This document shows, in pieces, positions 1-6,724 of a stretch of 6,998 bases of DNA. This DNA comes from Spirochaetaceae bacterium (GTDB taxonomy: Bacteria > Spirochaetota > Spirochaetia > Treponematales > Breznakiellaceae). The stretch spans positions 1 through 6,998 of the forward strand of contig JAITXS010000015.1 in the NCBI GenBank assembly GCA_031284645.1, written 5' to 3'. Every line of letters starts with the position of its first letter. Position 1 is the first letter of the stretch. A program made the position numbers and the translations under genes. Under the pieces are notes generated by a model. That model saw nothing but the letters and a program-made list of their open reading frames with translations, had not been told where the DNA came from and did not search any database.

Positions 1-119
1 TGCCTCTCCCGGAACAGAGCTTGGCCCTGGCAGGAATTCTTCAAAAAACCCCAAATCCTCATAATGGCTTGAGTATTACCCGAACAAGGCTCGCTGCTCT
101 CGGTCTTCACCTTATTTAA
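1..119 (+). CDS. C-terminal end of an unidentified upstream protein (partial)
   Basis: An open frame enters from the left edge, with its first complete codon at position 3, and stops at TAA 117-119. It gives about 38 residues ending in RTRLAALGLHLI. The stop lies 21 bp before the next gene's GTG, and both genes share a reading frame, which fits an operon member. I do not recognise the fragment. By treponeme gene order as I recall it, the gene before this block could be the MinD-like ATPase FlhG/FleN or a neighbouring hypothetical; this is inference from context only. The other two forward frames stop at 62-64 and 70-72, so a tail ending there is a weaker alternative. The fragment is too short for coding statistics to decide. 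Confidence 0.45.
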   Translation, partial: PLPEQSLALAGILQKTPNPHNGLSITRTRLAALGLHLI

Positions 120-140
120 AATTACCGGTACATTTATCTT

Positions 141-872
141 GTGACATTTAATGTAAAAATTGCGGGCATTGCGGCAGGAAGCGCGTTTGTACTCTCCTTT
201 CTCCTTAGTTTAATCAGCGGAACGGCGATTGGGACAGTTTTTTTGAAAGCCTTCATTTTTGCCGTGGTATTTTTTGTATTGGCAGCTATAGCAAATGCGG
301 TTTTTCAACAATGGTTTTCAAATAGTGCGCCGGCGCAAAAACAGGGGGATACGGCGGCGCGAGGGGAAAAACTTGATATCTCCGTTGGTGACAACGAATT
401 TCCCTTGTCATTGAATGACATTTATACCCTTGACTCAGGTGATCCTGACAAAAACAGCAACACAACCGATTTTACGGACGAAAATGAGAGTGTTGACCAT
501 CCGCACGGCGATGATTTTTATGAAGAATCCGAAACCCCGGATAAGGCGTTTCCGGCAGGACTGGAACAAAATAATAATTCGCCGTATAATATGCCGAATA
601 GCAGTATCAGCGATGCCGAATTTGACGAGAGCGCTGAACACGACATTGACACGGAGATGGACGATTTCATTCCCGGTCTACCCGGAATGAACAACGCACT
701 GTCCAAAGAAAGAGAGTCTCCTGTTGCTCGTACCGCTTTTTCGGATAATGTAATAATACCTGTGGAGCAGGATACCAAGCGGAGTATTAACTTGAAGAAT
801 TTAGGAAAAGATCTTGACAGCAAGAAAGCTGCCGGAGCTATACAGAATCTCTTGAAAAAGGATAAAGGGTAG
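141..872 (+). CDS. Acidic membrane protein upstream of fliA, unknown function
   Basis: A 243-residue protein of unrecognised family. The start is GTG at 141; the same frame is closed by TAA at 117-119 and has no ATG or GTG before 141, although no clear Shine-Dalgarno is visible. Two hydrophobic segments (about residues 7-26 and 31-55, the second rich in F, V and A) suggest a membrane hairpin. A long, highly acidic D/E/N-rich region follows (about 75-180), which is probably disordered. The last 30 residues turn basic, KRSINLKNLGKDLD then KKAAGAIQNLLKKDKG, and look like an amphipathic helix. The likely arrangement is a membrane anchor with a cytoplasmic tail. It ends 7 bp before fliA, so it is probably co-transcribed and may serve flagellar gene control or assembly, but nothing in the sequence shows a specific activity. 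Confidence 0.85.
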   Translation: MTFNVKIAGIAAGSAFVLSFLLSLISGTAIGTVFLKAFIFAVVFFVLAAIANAVFQQWFSNSAPAQKQGDTAARGEKLDISVGDNEFPLSLNDIYTLDSGDPDKNSNTTDFTDENESVDHPHGDDFYEESETPDKAFPAGLEQNNNSPYNMPNSSISDAEFDESAEHDIDTEMDDFIPGLPGMNNALSKERESPVARTAFSDNVIIPVEQDTKRSINLKNLGKDLDSKKAAGAIQNLLKKDKG

Positions 873-879
873 TAGGATT

Positions 880-1668
880 ATGGGGAAATCCCTTCTTGAT
901 GAATTTTCAGAAGATGAGCTTTGGCAAAAATATCGAAAAAAGAAAGACTCAAAAATTCGGGATACATTCATCAAGCAATATGCCCCTCTGGTAAAGTATG
1001 TTGCCGGTAAAGTCGCGGTCGGTATGCCGCACAATGTTGAATTTGATGATCTGGTAAGCTGTGGGACTTTCGGCTTGCTTGACGCAATTGAAAAATTCGA
1101 TCCGGCAAAAGACGTAAAATTCAAGACATACGCCGTCACGAGAATACGCGGAGCTATTTTTGATGAACTGCGCTCAACAGACTGGGTTCCCCGCTCAGTA
1201 CGGCAGAAAACTCGTGAGGTTGAAGAAGCAATCGGCAGCCTGGAAGCTCAGCTTGGCCGACCGGCTACTGATCTGGAGATTGCTGGGTATCTTAAAATGG
1301 ATGAAATTGAGTTCGGAAAGATGATGATGAAAATTTCCGGTACATCAATTCTCTCTTTGCAGGATGTATGGTTTTCCGGCGATGAAAATGACAAAGTATC
1401 CATTGGCGAAACCATAGAATCGCCGGTAAGTCTTAACCCCGATATTATTGTTGAGCGGGATGAAATACGCCGCATTGTTATTGATGTTATCAGTCAGCTT
1501 CCTGAAAAAGAAAAAAAGATAGTTGTTTTATACCATTATGAAGATTTAACATTAAAAGAGATAGGACAGATTCTTGAAATTACAGAATCCCGTGTTTCAC
1601 AGCTTCATACAAAAGCCATGATGAGAATCCGCACAAAACTGACAAATGTCCGTAAAGGGATCATATAA
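880..1668 (+). CDS. fliA: Flagellar RNA polymerase sigma factor FliA/WhiG (sigma-28 family)
   Basis: A 262-residue sigma-70-family factor that directs RNA polymerase to late flagellar and motility promoters. Length and layout fit FliA/WhiG. Region 2 spans about 28-100 with the core-binding and -10-melting signature (FDDLVSCGTFGLLDAIEKFD, then FKTYAVTRIRGAIFDELR and the DWVPRSVR end typical of FliA/WhiG/SigD). Region 3 is about 108-160. Region 4 is about 196-252, with a helix-turn-helix at 224-250 (LTLKEIGQILEI, ESRVSQLH) that contacts the -35 element. The ATG at 880 is preceded by AAAGGG (864-869) and AGGA (874-877). It lies 7 bp after the acidic membrane protein gene and 12 bp before fapA. 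No anti-sigma FlgM is recognisable nearby. In treponemes this gene is often annotated whiG. All conserved regions are intact. Confidence 0.96.
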   Translation: MGKSLLDEFSEDELWQKYRKKKDSKIRDTFIKQYAPLVKYVAGKVAVGMPHNVEFDDLVSCGTFGLLDAIEKFDPAKDVKFKTYAVTRIRGAIFDELRSTDWVPRSVRQKTREVEEAIGSLEAQLGRPATDLEIAGYLKMDEIEFGKMMMKISGTSILSLQDVWFSGDENDKVSIGETIESPVSLNPDIIVERDEIRRIVIDVISQLPEKEKKIVVLYHYEDLTLKEIGQILEITESRVSQLHTKAMMRIRTKLTNVRKGII

Positions 1669-1671
1669 AGG
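1667..1671 (+). promoter_or_regulatory. Ribosome binding site for fapA GTG start
   Basis: AAAGG overlaps the end of the fliA stop codon (TAA 1666-1668) and sits 9 bp before GTG 1681. This spacing supports GTG 1681 as the fapA start and suggests translation follows from fliA. Confidence 0.55.
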
Positions 1672-1680
1672 CATTATACG

Positions 1681-3600
1681 GTGGCCGATTTTGACGATTT
1701 GCGAAGCGTCGTAAAAAAACGATTGGATGAGGATCGCAATATTAAAATTGTGGAGACCGAAGGCCCTGATCTTGAATCGGCGGTTTCACAGGCAGCAGAG
1801 CTCCTTGGTGTTCCGATCTCCCGCCTTGGATATGAAATTATCATTCAAAAATCATCATTTTTCGGCATAGGTGAGAATATATGTAAAATACGTGCCTATG
1901 CCCTGCGCTCTAAAAATAAAAAAACGCATGGGGATGTTGACGACGTTGAGGACCTCGAACTTCTTGAGGAAAAAGGCAGCGATGTATTTATTCAGCGCCG
2001 CTCCAACGGCGTCTATATGAAAATTATGCCGCAGGGCGGAGGCTCTAAACCTGCCGACATGACTGAAGCAAAGCAAGCTCTGAAAAAATATGCTATTGAT
2101 GACTACGATGTAAAACTGGTGGAAAAAGCGATCCGTGAGGCTGCCGGTGAATATATACGTGTCGCAGGGTACAAGCCGATACCCGAACATAATACTTTTA
2201 TTGAAATCGGAATTACCGATGGTGAATTGCAGGCATATATGACCGTAACGCCTCCCGGTAAAGGCGGCGTTGATTTTACCTATGAGGAATATCTTGATTA
2301 TTTAAGCTCCTGTGGGATTGTCAAAGGCATTAGCGAAGACTTTCTAAAATATTTTGCAGACAGACCCATTTACTGGCAAAAAGTGTGCGTGGCACGGGGC
2401 AAAAGTGCGATTAACGGGATGGACGCATTTATTGAGTATTATTTTGAAGTCGAGGCACCTAAAGTCCGTTTTAAACAGGGCGGATTTGATCAGGTTGATT
2501 TTAAAGAGCTTAATCGCGTTCAAAATGTTCAAAAAGGGGAACGGCTCGCGAAAAAAAATGAAGCGGAAAGCGGGGTTCCCGGATATACGGTAAGCGGAAC
2601 AATACTTCCCGCAACATCCGGACATGATATTACGCTTGAATTGGGGAAAAACGTCAGTTTTGATTCCGATGGACTTACCGTCATCTCGGATGTTACCGGA
2701 CAAGCCATGCTATTAAACGGCAAGATAAGCGTTGAGTTAGCCCATATTGTTGATAGTTCAGTTGATCTGAGTACGGGTAATATAATGTTCCTTGGGAATG
2801 TTATCATTAAAAAAAATGTCGAGGAAGGTTTTTATGTGAAGGCTGCGGGGAATATTGAAGTACACGGATTTGTTATGAAAGCTTCCCTTCATGCGGGAGG
2901 CAATATCATCATAAATAAAGGTGTTATAGGAAAAGAAGGTGCCACGATTTGGGCTAAAGATACGGTATACGCAAAATTTATAGAAAACGCTAATATAGAA
3001 GCCGAAGGAAAAGTTATTGTAAGCACCGGTATTATTAATTCACAGGTCAAGGCAGGACAATCCATTGTCTGTGCGGGTAAGCGTGCTGCCATAGTGGGCG
3101 GAAAGCTCTGCGCCGGAGAATTAATCGAGGGGAAAGTTCTCGGAAGCCCGCAAGGTAGTACCGTTACAATCTGTGAAGTTGGTTATGATCCGTTTGTTAA
3201 AGCAAAACTGGAGCAATATGTTGCGAATAGCGACAAGCTTAAAGCGGAATTGGATGATATTTTATTAAACTTGCATACATTATCCGAGGTAAAACAGAGA
3301 TCCGGTTTCTTGCCGGAAGACAAAAAAGAATACTTTATCAAATTACAAGCGCGAAAAGAAGAACTTGAGCATGATTTTGAAAAAGACCGCGAGGAAATAG
3401 AAAATTTAAAAAATATTCTGAAGAAAATGAGCAAGAACGGGCGGGTAAGCGCAGCGGCAATGATCTACCCCGGCGTGACCATCTGTATACTTAACCAAAA
3501 GTTTGTTGTCGGAAAAGAGTTTCAAGCGACTTCTTTTGTCCTGGATCAGGATGCTATACAAGCGGTACGAAACCAGGATCTTAAAATAACGGCAGAATAA
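1681..3600 (+). CDS. fapA: FapA/DUF342 family protein with Jag-like N-terminal domain
   Basis: A 639-residue protein of the FapA (flagellar assembly protein A, DUF342) family, which is linked in some bacteria to polar flagellum placement; its biochemical role is not settled. Residues about 22-73 resemble the Jag/KhpB N-terminal domain: a beta strand, the helix DLESAVSQAAELLGV, and the hallmark SSFFGIGENICKIRAY. About 110-330 is the FapA N-terminal region (KAINGMDAFIEYYFE is not catalytic; GVPGYTVSGTILPA matches the conserved 'G.tV.G..ip' segment). About 361-500 is a glycine-punctuated beta-solenoid (GNIMFLGNVIIKK, AGNIEVHG, AGGNIIINKGVIG). About 506-587 is a charged coiled coil, followed by a short C-terminal domain. 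No transmembrane segment is seen, so it is probably cytoplasmic. GTG 1681 is chosen for its upstream AAAGG. It lies between fliA and a small gene that begins at its very stop. Confidence 0.92.
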   Translation: MADFDDLRSVVKKRLDEDRNIKIVETEGPDLESAVSQAAELLGVPISRLGYEIIIQKSSFFGIGENICKIRAYALRSKNKKTHGDVDDVEDLELLEEKGSDVFIQRRSNGVYMKIMPQGGGSKPADMTEAKQALKKYAIDDYDVKLVEKAIREAAGEYIRVAGYKPIPEHNTFIEIGITDGELQAYMTVTPPGKGGVDFTYEEYLDYLSSCGIVKGISEDFLKYFADRPIYWQKVCVARGKSAINGMDAFIEYYFEVEAPKVRFKQGGFDQVDFKELNRVQNVQKGERLAKKNEAESGVPGYTVSGTILPATSGHDITLELGKNVSFDSDGLTVISDVTGQAMLLNGKISVELAHIVDSSVDLSTGNIMFLGNVIIKKNVEEGFYVKAAGNIEVHGFVMKASLHAGGNIIINKGVIGKEGATIWAKDTVYAKFIENANIEAEGKVIVSTGIINSQVKAGQSIVCAGKRAAIVGGKLCAGELIEGKVLGSPQGSTVTICEVGYDPFVKAKLEQYVANSDKLKAELDDILLNLHTLSEVKQRSGFLPEDKKEYFIKLQARKEELEHDFEKDREEIENLKNILKKMSKNGRVSAAAMIYPGVTICILNQKFVVGKEFQATSFVLDQDAIQAVRNQDLKITAE

Positions 3601-3942
3601 ATGGCAATAACTCCTTTGGATTTACAGATGATTTTTTCTCAATTAGATCAAATCGGGAAAGAGGTCTCCTCTCAAAAAGAGGGAGCAGCATTGCGTTCGG
3701 TAATGCAAAACGATTCCCGACAAAAAATACAAGATGAAAAGATGAAATCGGTTCATCAGACCGATGATTCCGGCAGCGGGCCTGTTAAAACAAAAAATAA
3801 CAAAAAGGACAGCGGGGAAGAAGAAACAAGCGGCAAAAAATCAGCGGGGGGGAAAGAGAGCGAAGCAGACGGAGAATCTGCCGGGACTTTGCCTGCGGTA
3901 CACGATCTTAATTTGGGAAAATATGTTGATATAAGCGGCTAG
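3601..3942 (+). CDS. Small hydrophilic Lys/Glu/Ser-rich protein, unknown function
   Basis: A 113-residue protein starting at ATG 3601, exactly after the fapA TAA (3598-3600). No strong Shine-Dalgarno is visible, so translation is probably coupled to fapA. The N-terminus (about 3-30, ITPLDLQMIFSQLDQIGKEV) looks like an amphipathic helix. The middle (about 45-95) is low-complexity K/E/S/G, likely disordered. The C-terminal 18 residues (LPAVHDLNLGKYVDISG) are the only other ordered-looking part. No signal peptide or membrane helix. This reads as a linker or adaptor with two short binding motifs. I considered an FlgM-type anti-sigma factor because of size and position, but no FlgM signature is visible. 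Similar short genes after fapA are, to my recollection, part of the treponeme locus; that is not verifiable here. Confidence 0.8.
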   Translation: MAITPLDLQMIFSQLDQIGKEVSSQKEGAALRSVMQNDSRQKIQDEKMKSVHQTDDSGSGPVKTKNNKKDSGEEETSGKKSAGGKESEADGESAGTLPAVHDLNLGKYVDISG

Positions 3943-3978
3943 TGTTCTTTCCTGAAGAAATTTCATAAACTATTCGAA

Positions 3979-3984
3979 TATAAT
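3979..3984 (+). promoter_or_regulatory. Candidate -10 box (TATAAT) in the gap before the membrane/coiled-coil gene
   Basis: A perfect TATAAT lies in the largest gap of the forward gene run (3943-4125). No good -35 is seen at 16-18 bp upstream; the sequence there is AT-rich (around 3955-3961). A start of transcription near 3990 would make the ATG at 3991 essentially leaderless, which favours a downstream translation start. In AT-rich DNA a chance match is possible. Confidence 0.35.
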
Positions 3985-4069
3985 TCTTTTATGCATAAAG
4001 AATTACCCGAAAAATATTTATATAAAATGAATAGTACGGAACACGAGAAAGATAAGAGCGGGGCCTCGG

Positions 4070-4084
4070 GCATGAATTTCATGC
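4070..4084 (+). repeat. 15-bp palindrome GCATGAATTTCATGC
   Basis: Perfect 7-bp arms (GCATGAA and TTCATGC) flank one central base. It lies between the TATAAT box at 3979 and the likely start of the next gene (4126 or 4144). As DNA it could be a dimeric regulator site; as RNA it could form a 5-bp hairpin with a 5-nt loop. If translation really begins at 3991 it would be inside a coding region and probably meaningless. Confidence 0.4.
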
Positions 4085-4125
4085 TTTGTCCTGTTTGGAA
4101 GAAGCGGACGAAATACATCTTTAAA

Positions 4126-4746
4126 ATGGGAATTGCAGATTACATGACTTATATATTTTCATCGCTTGCCTTATTAATAAGTGTCCTTTCTTTTTTTTAT
4201 CTGCGTTTTTATATTAAAAAAAGAACGCTGATTGAAAGAATACCGGAAGAGACAAAAGAGGCGGTCAAGCAAATCATAAATGAAATCGACAGGATTACCG
4301 ACAGGGATTCTCAATTAATTGAAGAGCGTATCGGTCAATTAAAGTTAATTTTAGAAGATGCGGATAGACGGATAGGGGTTCTTGCCCGTGAAGTGGACCA
4401 GCGCGGACGGCGCGATGCCGCTTATGCTGAAGTTGGCAGAAAAGCAAAGAATGCCTCCGGAAGGCCGCCTGAAAGCGAAGAAGAGAGCGCCGCCTTGGGT
4501 GCCGCGATAAAAGGCAAAACCGGAGAAAAAAAAACGGGGCGGCGACTTGACACAGTGGGCCGGAAAAAGGCCGATAAAACACATGCGCCAAGCAAAGACC
4601 CCGAAACAAATAAAGAACGGGCTGTTTCGATGGCACAGGCTGGTTTAAGCCCTGCCCAGATCGCCGGAAAATTGGAGATGAGTATTACAGAAATTGAAAT
4701 GGCACTCTTCCTGCAAAAACAAAACGGGCAAGAAAATGGCCTCTGA
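4126..4746 (+). CDS. Single-pass membrane protein with coiled coil and C-terminal HTH-like segment (DUF6115-like)
   Basis: About 206 residues from ATG 4126. One transmembrane helix at about 7-29 (MTYIFSSLALLISVLSFFYL) is followed by basic residues (RFYIKKR), so the bulk is cytoplasmic. About 38-95 is a charged heptad-like coiled coil (TKEAVKQIINEIDRI, LEDADRRIGVLAREVDQ). About 95-160 is a Lys/Arg/Glu-rich linker with a nine-A tract at 4526-4534. The last 40 residues (AVSMAQAGLSPAQIAGKL, ITEIEMALFLQKQ) resemble a short helix-turn-helix like those ending DUF6115 proteins; family membership is from memory. The start is uncertain: the frame is open from ATG 3991 (251 residues), with other ATGs at 4027, 4072, 4081 and 4144. 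None has a good Shine-Dalgarno. I prefer 4126 or 4144 because the membrane helix is then N-terminal and the TATAAT at 3979 lies upstream. Its end overlaps the methyltransferase gene by 11 bp. Confidence 0.75.
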   Translation: MGIADYMTYIFSSLALLISVLSFFYLRFYIKKRTLIERIPEETKEAVKQIINEIDRITDRDSQLIEERIGQLKLILEDADRRIGVLAREVDQRGRRDAAYAEVGRKAKNASGRPPESEEESAALGAAIKGKTGEKKTGRRLDTVGRKKADKTHAPSKDPETNKERAVSMAQAGLSPAQIAGKLEMSITEIEMALFLQKQNGQENGL

Positions 4747-5986
4747 TAGCGTTTTTAGAACACAGGTGAGCGGACTGAGTGCAAAAGCGGAAGGCATCGT
4801 TATACATGAAGGGTCTCTCTATTTTATCGAAGGTGTGGTTCCCGGGGATGAGGTTGTCTGTAAAATTACAAGCGGGGAAACACGAACAAAAAACGCTGAA
4901 TTAATCAATATTGAAAAAGTATCGCCGTTTCGGACGGAAGCGCCCTGTTCTTTTTTTGGGCGCTGCGGCGGCTGTTCTTTACAACATATAAGCTATAATG
5001 CCCAGCTTTTTGAAAAAGAAAAGATCCTGCGTTCAGCATTGTCCCGCATGACCGGTATTGAGGAAATTCCCCCCATCGAAATAAACCCTTCTTCGCCCTT
5101 TGAGTACCGTGAGCGTTTCCAGTTTCACCGTGTTGAACTTGAGAAACATCGGGAACACCCCTCAGGGCATAAACAATCCGGCTTATCCGCTCCTTTAAAC
5201 GCAGCAGCCCCCCGGCAGCGGGATCTTTGCGGCTTTGCAACACACCGAAGCCATGATATCATCCCTGTCAACGATTGTATGATCGCAAGCAAAATCATCC
5301 GTGACGCTTTACAATCGGGTATGATAAAGCCCCCGCTTGATAAAAACCGATGGACTGTCTACGGCAGAGAAACAACGCTTTTACAGGAAGGAGGGAAAGA
5401 ACGCGGCAAAATATATATGCATGGTAAAGAGATTTATCTGGACGCCGCGCTTTTTTTTCAAAGCAACAGTGCCTTGCTGGAAAAACTTATCGAAAGAATC
5501 ATAGTCATAGCGGAGGGCGCTGAAAAAAAAAGCCGTGCGGGCGATTTTTATTGCGGGGTCGGGACATTCGCCGTTTTTTTACGTGATATTTTTCCGGAAC
5601 TGGATCTCCTTGAGGAAAACACGGCCTCGCTTGCCCTTGCCCGTGAAAACCTTACACGGACACAACACGGCGGACAGGCAAATAAGGGAATTCGTTTTTT
5701 CCCGATGACGGATAATCAATGGGTAAAGTCCGGCAAACACGAGTCTTACGCATTTCTTGTGGTTGACCCAAGTCGTCAGGGGCTTTCGTCTTTGATGCGG
5801 CAATGGCTCTGTCAGCATAAACCGGATATACTTGCGTACGTATCCTGTGAGCCTTTTGCGCTTGCCCGTGATGCGAAAGAACTTCTTTCGGCGGGCTTTT
5901 ATTTGGATTCGCTTACACTCTATGATTTTTATCCGCAGACAACACACATAGAAACATTAGCAGTTTTCAGGAAGTCTGCCCCCTAA
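4736..5986 (+). CDS. 23S rRNA (or tRNA) uracil-C5 methyltransferase, RlmD/TrmA family
   Basis: A 416-residue SAM-dependent enzyme that methylates uracil C5 in structured RNA, in the cytoplasm. An N-terminal TRAM-like domain covers about 8-60. A 4Fe-4S site of RlmD type is present: C71-x5-C77-x2-C80 (CSFFGRCGGC) plus C181 in IPVNDCMI. The SAM-binding motif is DFYCGVGTF (270-278). Motif DPSRQGL (344-350) replaces the usual DPPRxG. The catalytic nucleophile is C371 in YVSCEPFALARD, and the general base is E406 in THIETLAV. All key residues are intact and the length matches E. coli RlmD (433). ATG 4736 is chosen because an upstream TTG (4694) would add 14 non-family residues; only a weak GGG-type site precedes it, so coupling to the overlapping upstream gene is likely. 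The Fe-S site favours RlmD/RlmCD-like rRNA targets over TrmA, but substrate (U747, U1939 or tRNA U54) cannot be read from sequence, so no symbol is given. Confidence 0.93.
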   Translation: MASDSVFRTQVSGLSAKAEGIVIHEGSLYFIEGVVPGDEVVCKITSGETRTKNAELINIEKVSPFRTEAPCSFFGRCGGCSLQHISYNAQLFEKEKILRSALSRMTGIEEIPPIEINPSSPFEYRERFQFHRVELEKHREHPSGHKQSGLSAPLNAAAPRQRDLCGFATHRSHDIIPVNDCMIASKIIRDALQSGMIKPPLDKNRWTVYGRETTLLQEGGKERGKIYMHGKEIYLDAALFFQSNSALLEKLIERIIVIAEGAEKKSRAGDFYCGVGTFAVFLRDIFPELDLLEENTASLALARENLTRTQHGGQANKGIRFFPMTDNQWVKSGKHESYAFLVVDPSRQGLSSLMRQWLCQHKPDILAYVSCEPFALARDAKELLSAGFYLDSLTLYDFYPQTTHIETLAVFRKSAP

Positions 5987-6039
5987 GGAACAGACCTCGC
6001 AAAGATTTCTTTTAACTAAAATAACGCTTAGGCTTGATC

Positions 6040-6489
6040 TTAGTTTTGTCCGGCTGTAACAGGCTGCGCGTTAGCCACTTGTTGAGTTTGTGTCGGTGAA
6101 AAATACGATTCCGGCATCATATCGGAAAGCAGACCACCGTATATCCGGCTTTTTACATCGGATGTGTACAGCGCACGAGTCTCCCGTTTCGCCAAAAAAT
6201 CAAATTTCATAGTATAACGATAGCCGTCTTTGACTATTTCGATATAAACAATCTCGCCTTTTTGTTCTTTGCCTTCTTTATCGAAGCCAGCAGGATAAGG
6301 AAGTCTGGTTATCTTGACTGATGGTTTCCTGTCGTCATCTGTTCGCGTAGATACAAGCTGATGAACATAGGAGTAATGTGCGAAATCTTCATCCAAAACC
6401 TTGATCACATCATCAAATGTGAGATCTTGGGAAAAGACAAATCCTGAAAAGACAAACAAAAAAGATAAAAATAACAGGGGTTTTTTCAT
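6040..6489 (-). CDS. Small exported (signal peptide) protein, unknown function
   Basis: Minus-strand gene of 149 residues. The N-terminus MKKPLLFLSFLFVFSGFVFS is a classic Sec signal peptide, with likely signal peptidase I cleavage after VFS (residue 20) before QDLTF. There is no lipobox cysteine, so it is probably a soluble periplasmic or secreted protein of about 129 residues. The frame opens further upstream (ATG at 6549), but start 6489 is fixed by a strong AAGGAG at 6502-6497. The mature part is charged with alternating strands (KGEIVYIEIVKDGYRYTMKF) and ends in a Q/A/T-rich tail (about 130-149). I do not recognise the family. It converges on the methyltransferase gene (53-bp gap) and has its own promoter at 6580-6551. 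Confidence 0.85.
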   Translation of the reverse strand: MKKPLLFLSFLFVFSGFVFSQDLTFDDVIKVLDEDFAHYSYVHQLVSTRTDDDRKPSVKITRLPYPAGFDKEGKEQKGEIVYIEIVKDGYRYTMKFDFLAKRETRALYTSDVKSRIYGGLLSDMMPESYFSPTQTQQVANAQPVTAGQN

Positions 6490-6496
6490 AAAGATA

Positions 6497-6502
6497 CTCC
6501 TT
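6497..6502 (-). promoter_or_regulatory. Ribosome binding site of the exported protein gene
   Basis: AAGGAG on the minus strand lies 7 bp before ATG 6489. It is the best Shine-Dalgarno in the window and decides this start over the upstream in-frame ATG at 6549. Confidence 0.85.
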
Positions 6503-6550
6503 TTTACCCGTAAATTCCGAAAAAGAAAAACCTCTATACGGAATATCAAT

Positions 6551-6580
6551 ATAGTACCGCAAACAGCGTGCCTTCGTCAA
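6551..6580 (-). promoter_or_regulatory. Sigma70-type promoter for the exported protein gene
   Basis: Minus-strand TTGACG (6580-6575), an 18-bp spacer, then TACTAT (6556-6551). Both boxes match consensus at five of six positions. Predicted transcription start is near 6544, giving a leader of about 55 nt before ATG 6489. It lies downstream of the repeat-rich stretch, so the gene can be transcribed independently of the gene entering from the right edge. An imperfect palindrome at 6606-6619 (GAATCGTCCGAGTC) lies about 26 bp upstream of the -35. Confidence 0.6.
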
Positions 6581-6661
6581 CAGGGCGGCAGTTCCTGATT
6601 TGAGTGAATCGTCCGAGTCCATAAATAAAAGCAACGAATAAAAATGAAGCTTTAACAACTA

Positions 6662-6695
6662 TTAGGGTCTTGGAGTTCAGGGTTTAGGGTCTTGG
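6662..6695. repeat. 12-bp direct repeat TTAGGGTCTTGG, two copies, 22-bp period
   Basis: Exact copies occupy 6662-6673 and 6684-6695, separated by AGTTCAGGGT. The second copy overlaps the left arm of the 11-bp inverted repeat described separately. The stretch 6656-6790 has no convincing gene and belongs to the intergenic region after the right-edge gene. Confidence 0.85.
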
Positions 6696-6724
6696 TTTTA
6701 TCAGCAATCCCATACCCTAAACCC
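6680..6724. repeat. 11-bp perfect inverted repeat GGGTTTAGGGT / ACCCTAAACCC
   Basis: Arms are at 6680-6690 and 6714-6724 with a 23-nt loop. No T-run follows on either strand, so it is not a standard intrinsic terminator. It lies 67-111 bp downstream of the stop codon of the minus-strand FGE-fold gene. Confidence 0.8.

Noticed and set aside
801..1139. 112-residue minus-strand open frame over the start of fliA
   Set aside because: Antisense to an intact, motif-rich fliA frame; no ribosome binding site or recognisable domain.
3601..3942. FlgM anti-sigma-28 factor
   Set aside because: Position and size are suggestive, but no FlgM-like C-terminal helices or motif can be seen; kept as unknown.
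3945..3960. Short TTCTT-N5-AAGAA hairpin after the small hydrophilic protein gene
   Set aside because: A five-pair AT-rich stem with no T-run; not a credible terminator.
6014..6045. AACTAA / TTAGTT inverted repeat followed by TTTTG between the convergent genes, as a possible terminator
   Set aside because: Only six A/T-rich pairs with a 20-nt loop, partly inside the end of the exported protein gene; too weak to call.
6662..6724. Telomere-like words (TTTAGGG, CCCTAAACCC)
   Set aside because: Only two or three copies with interrupted spacing inside a clearly bacterial locus; the resemblance to plant-type telomeric repeats is probably coincidental.
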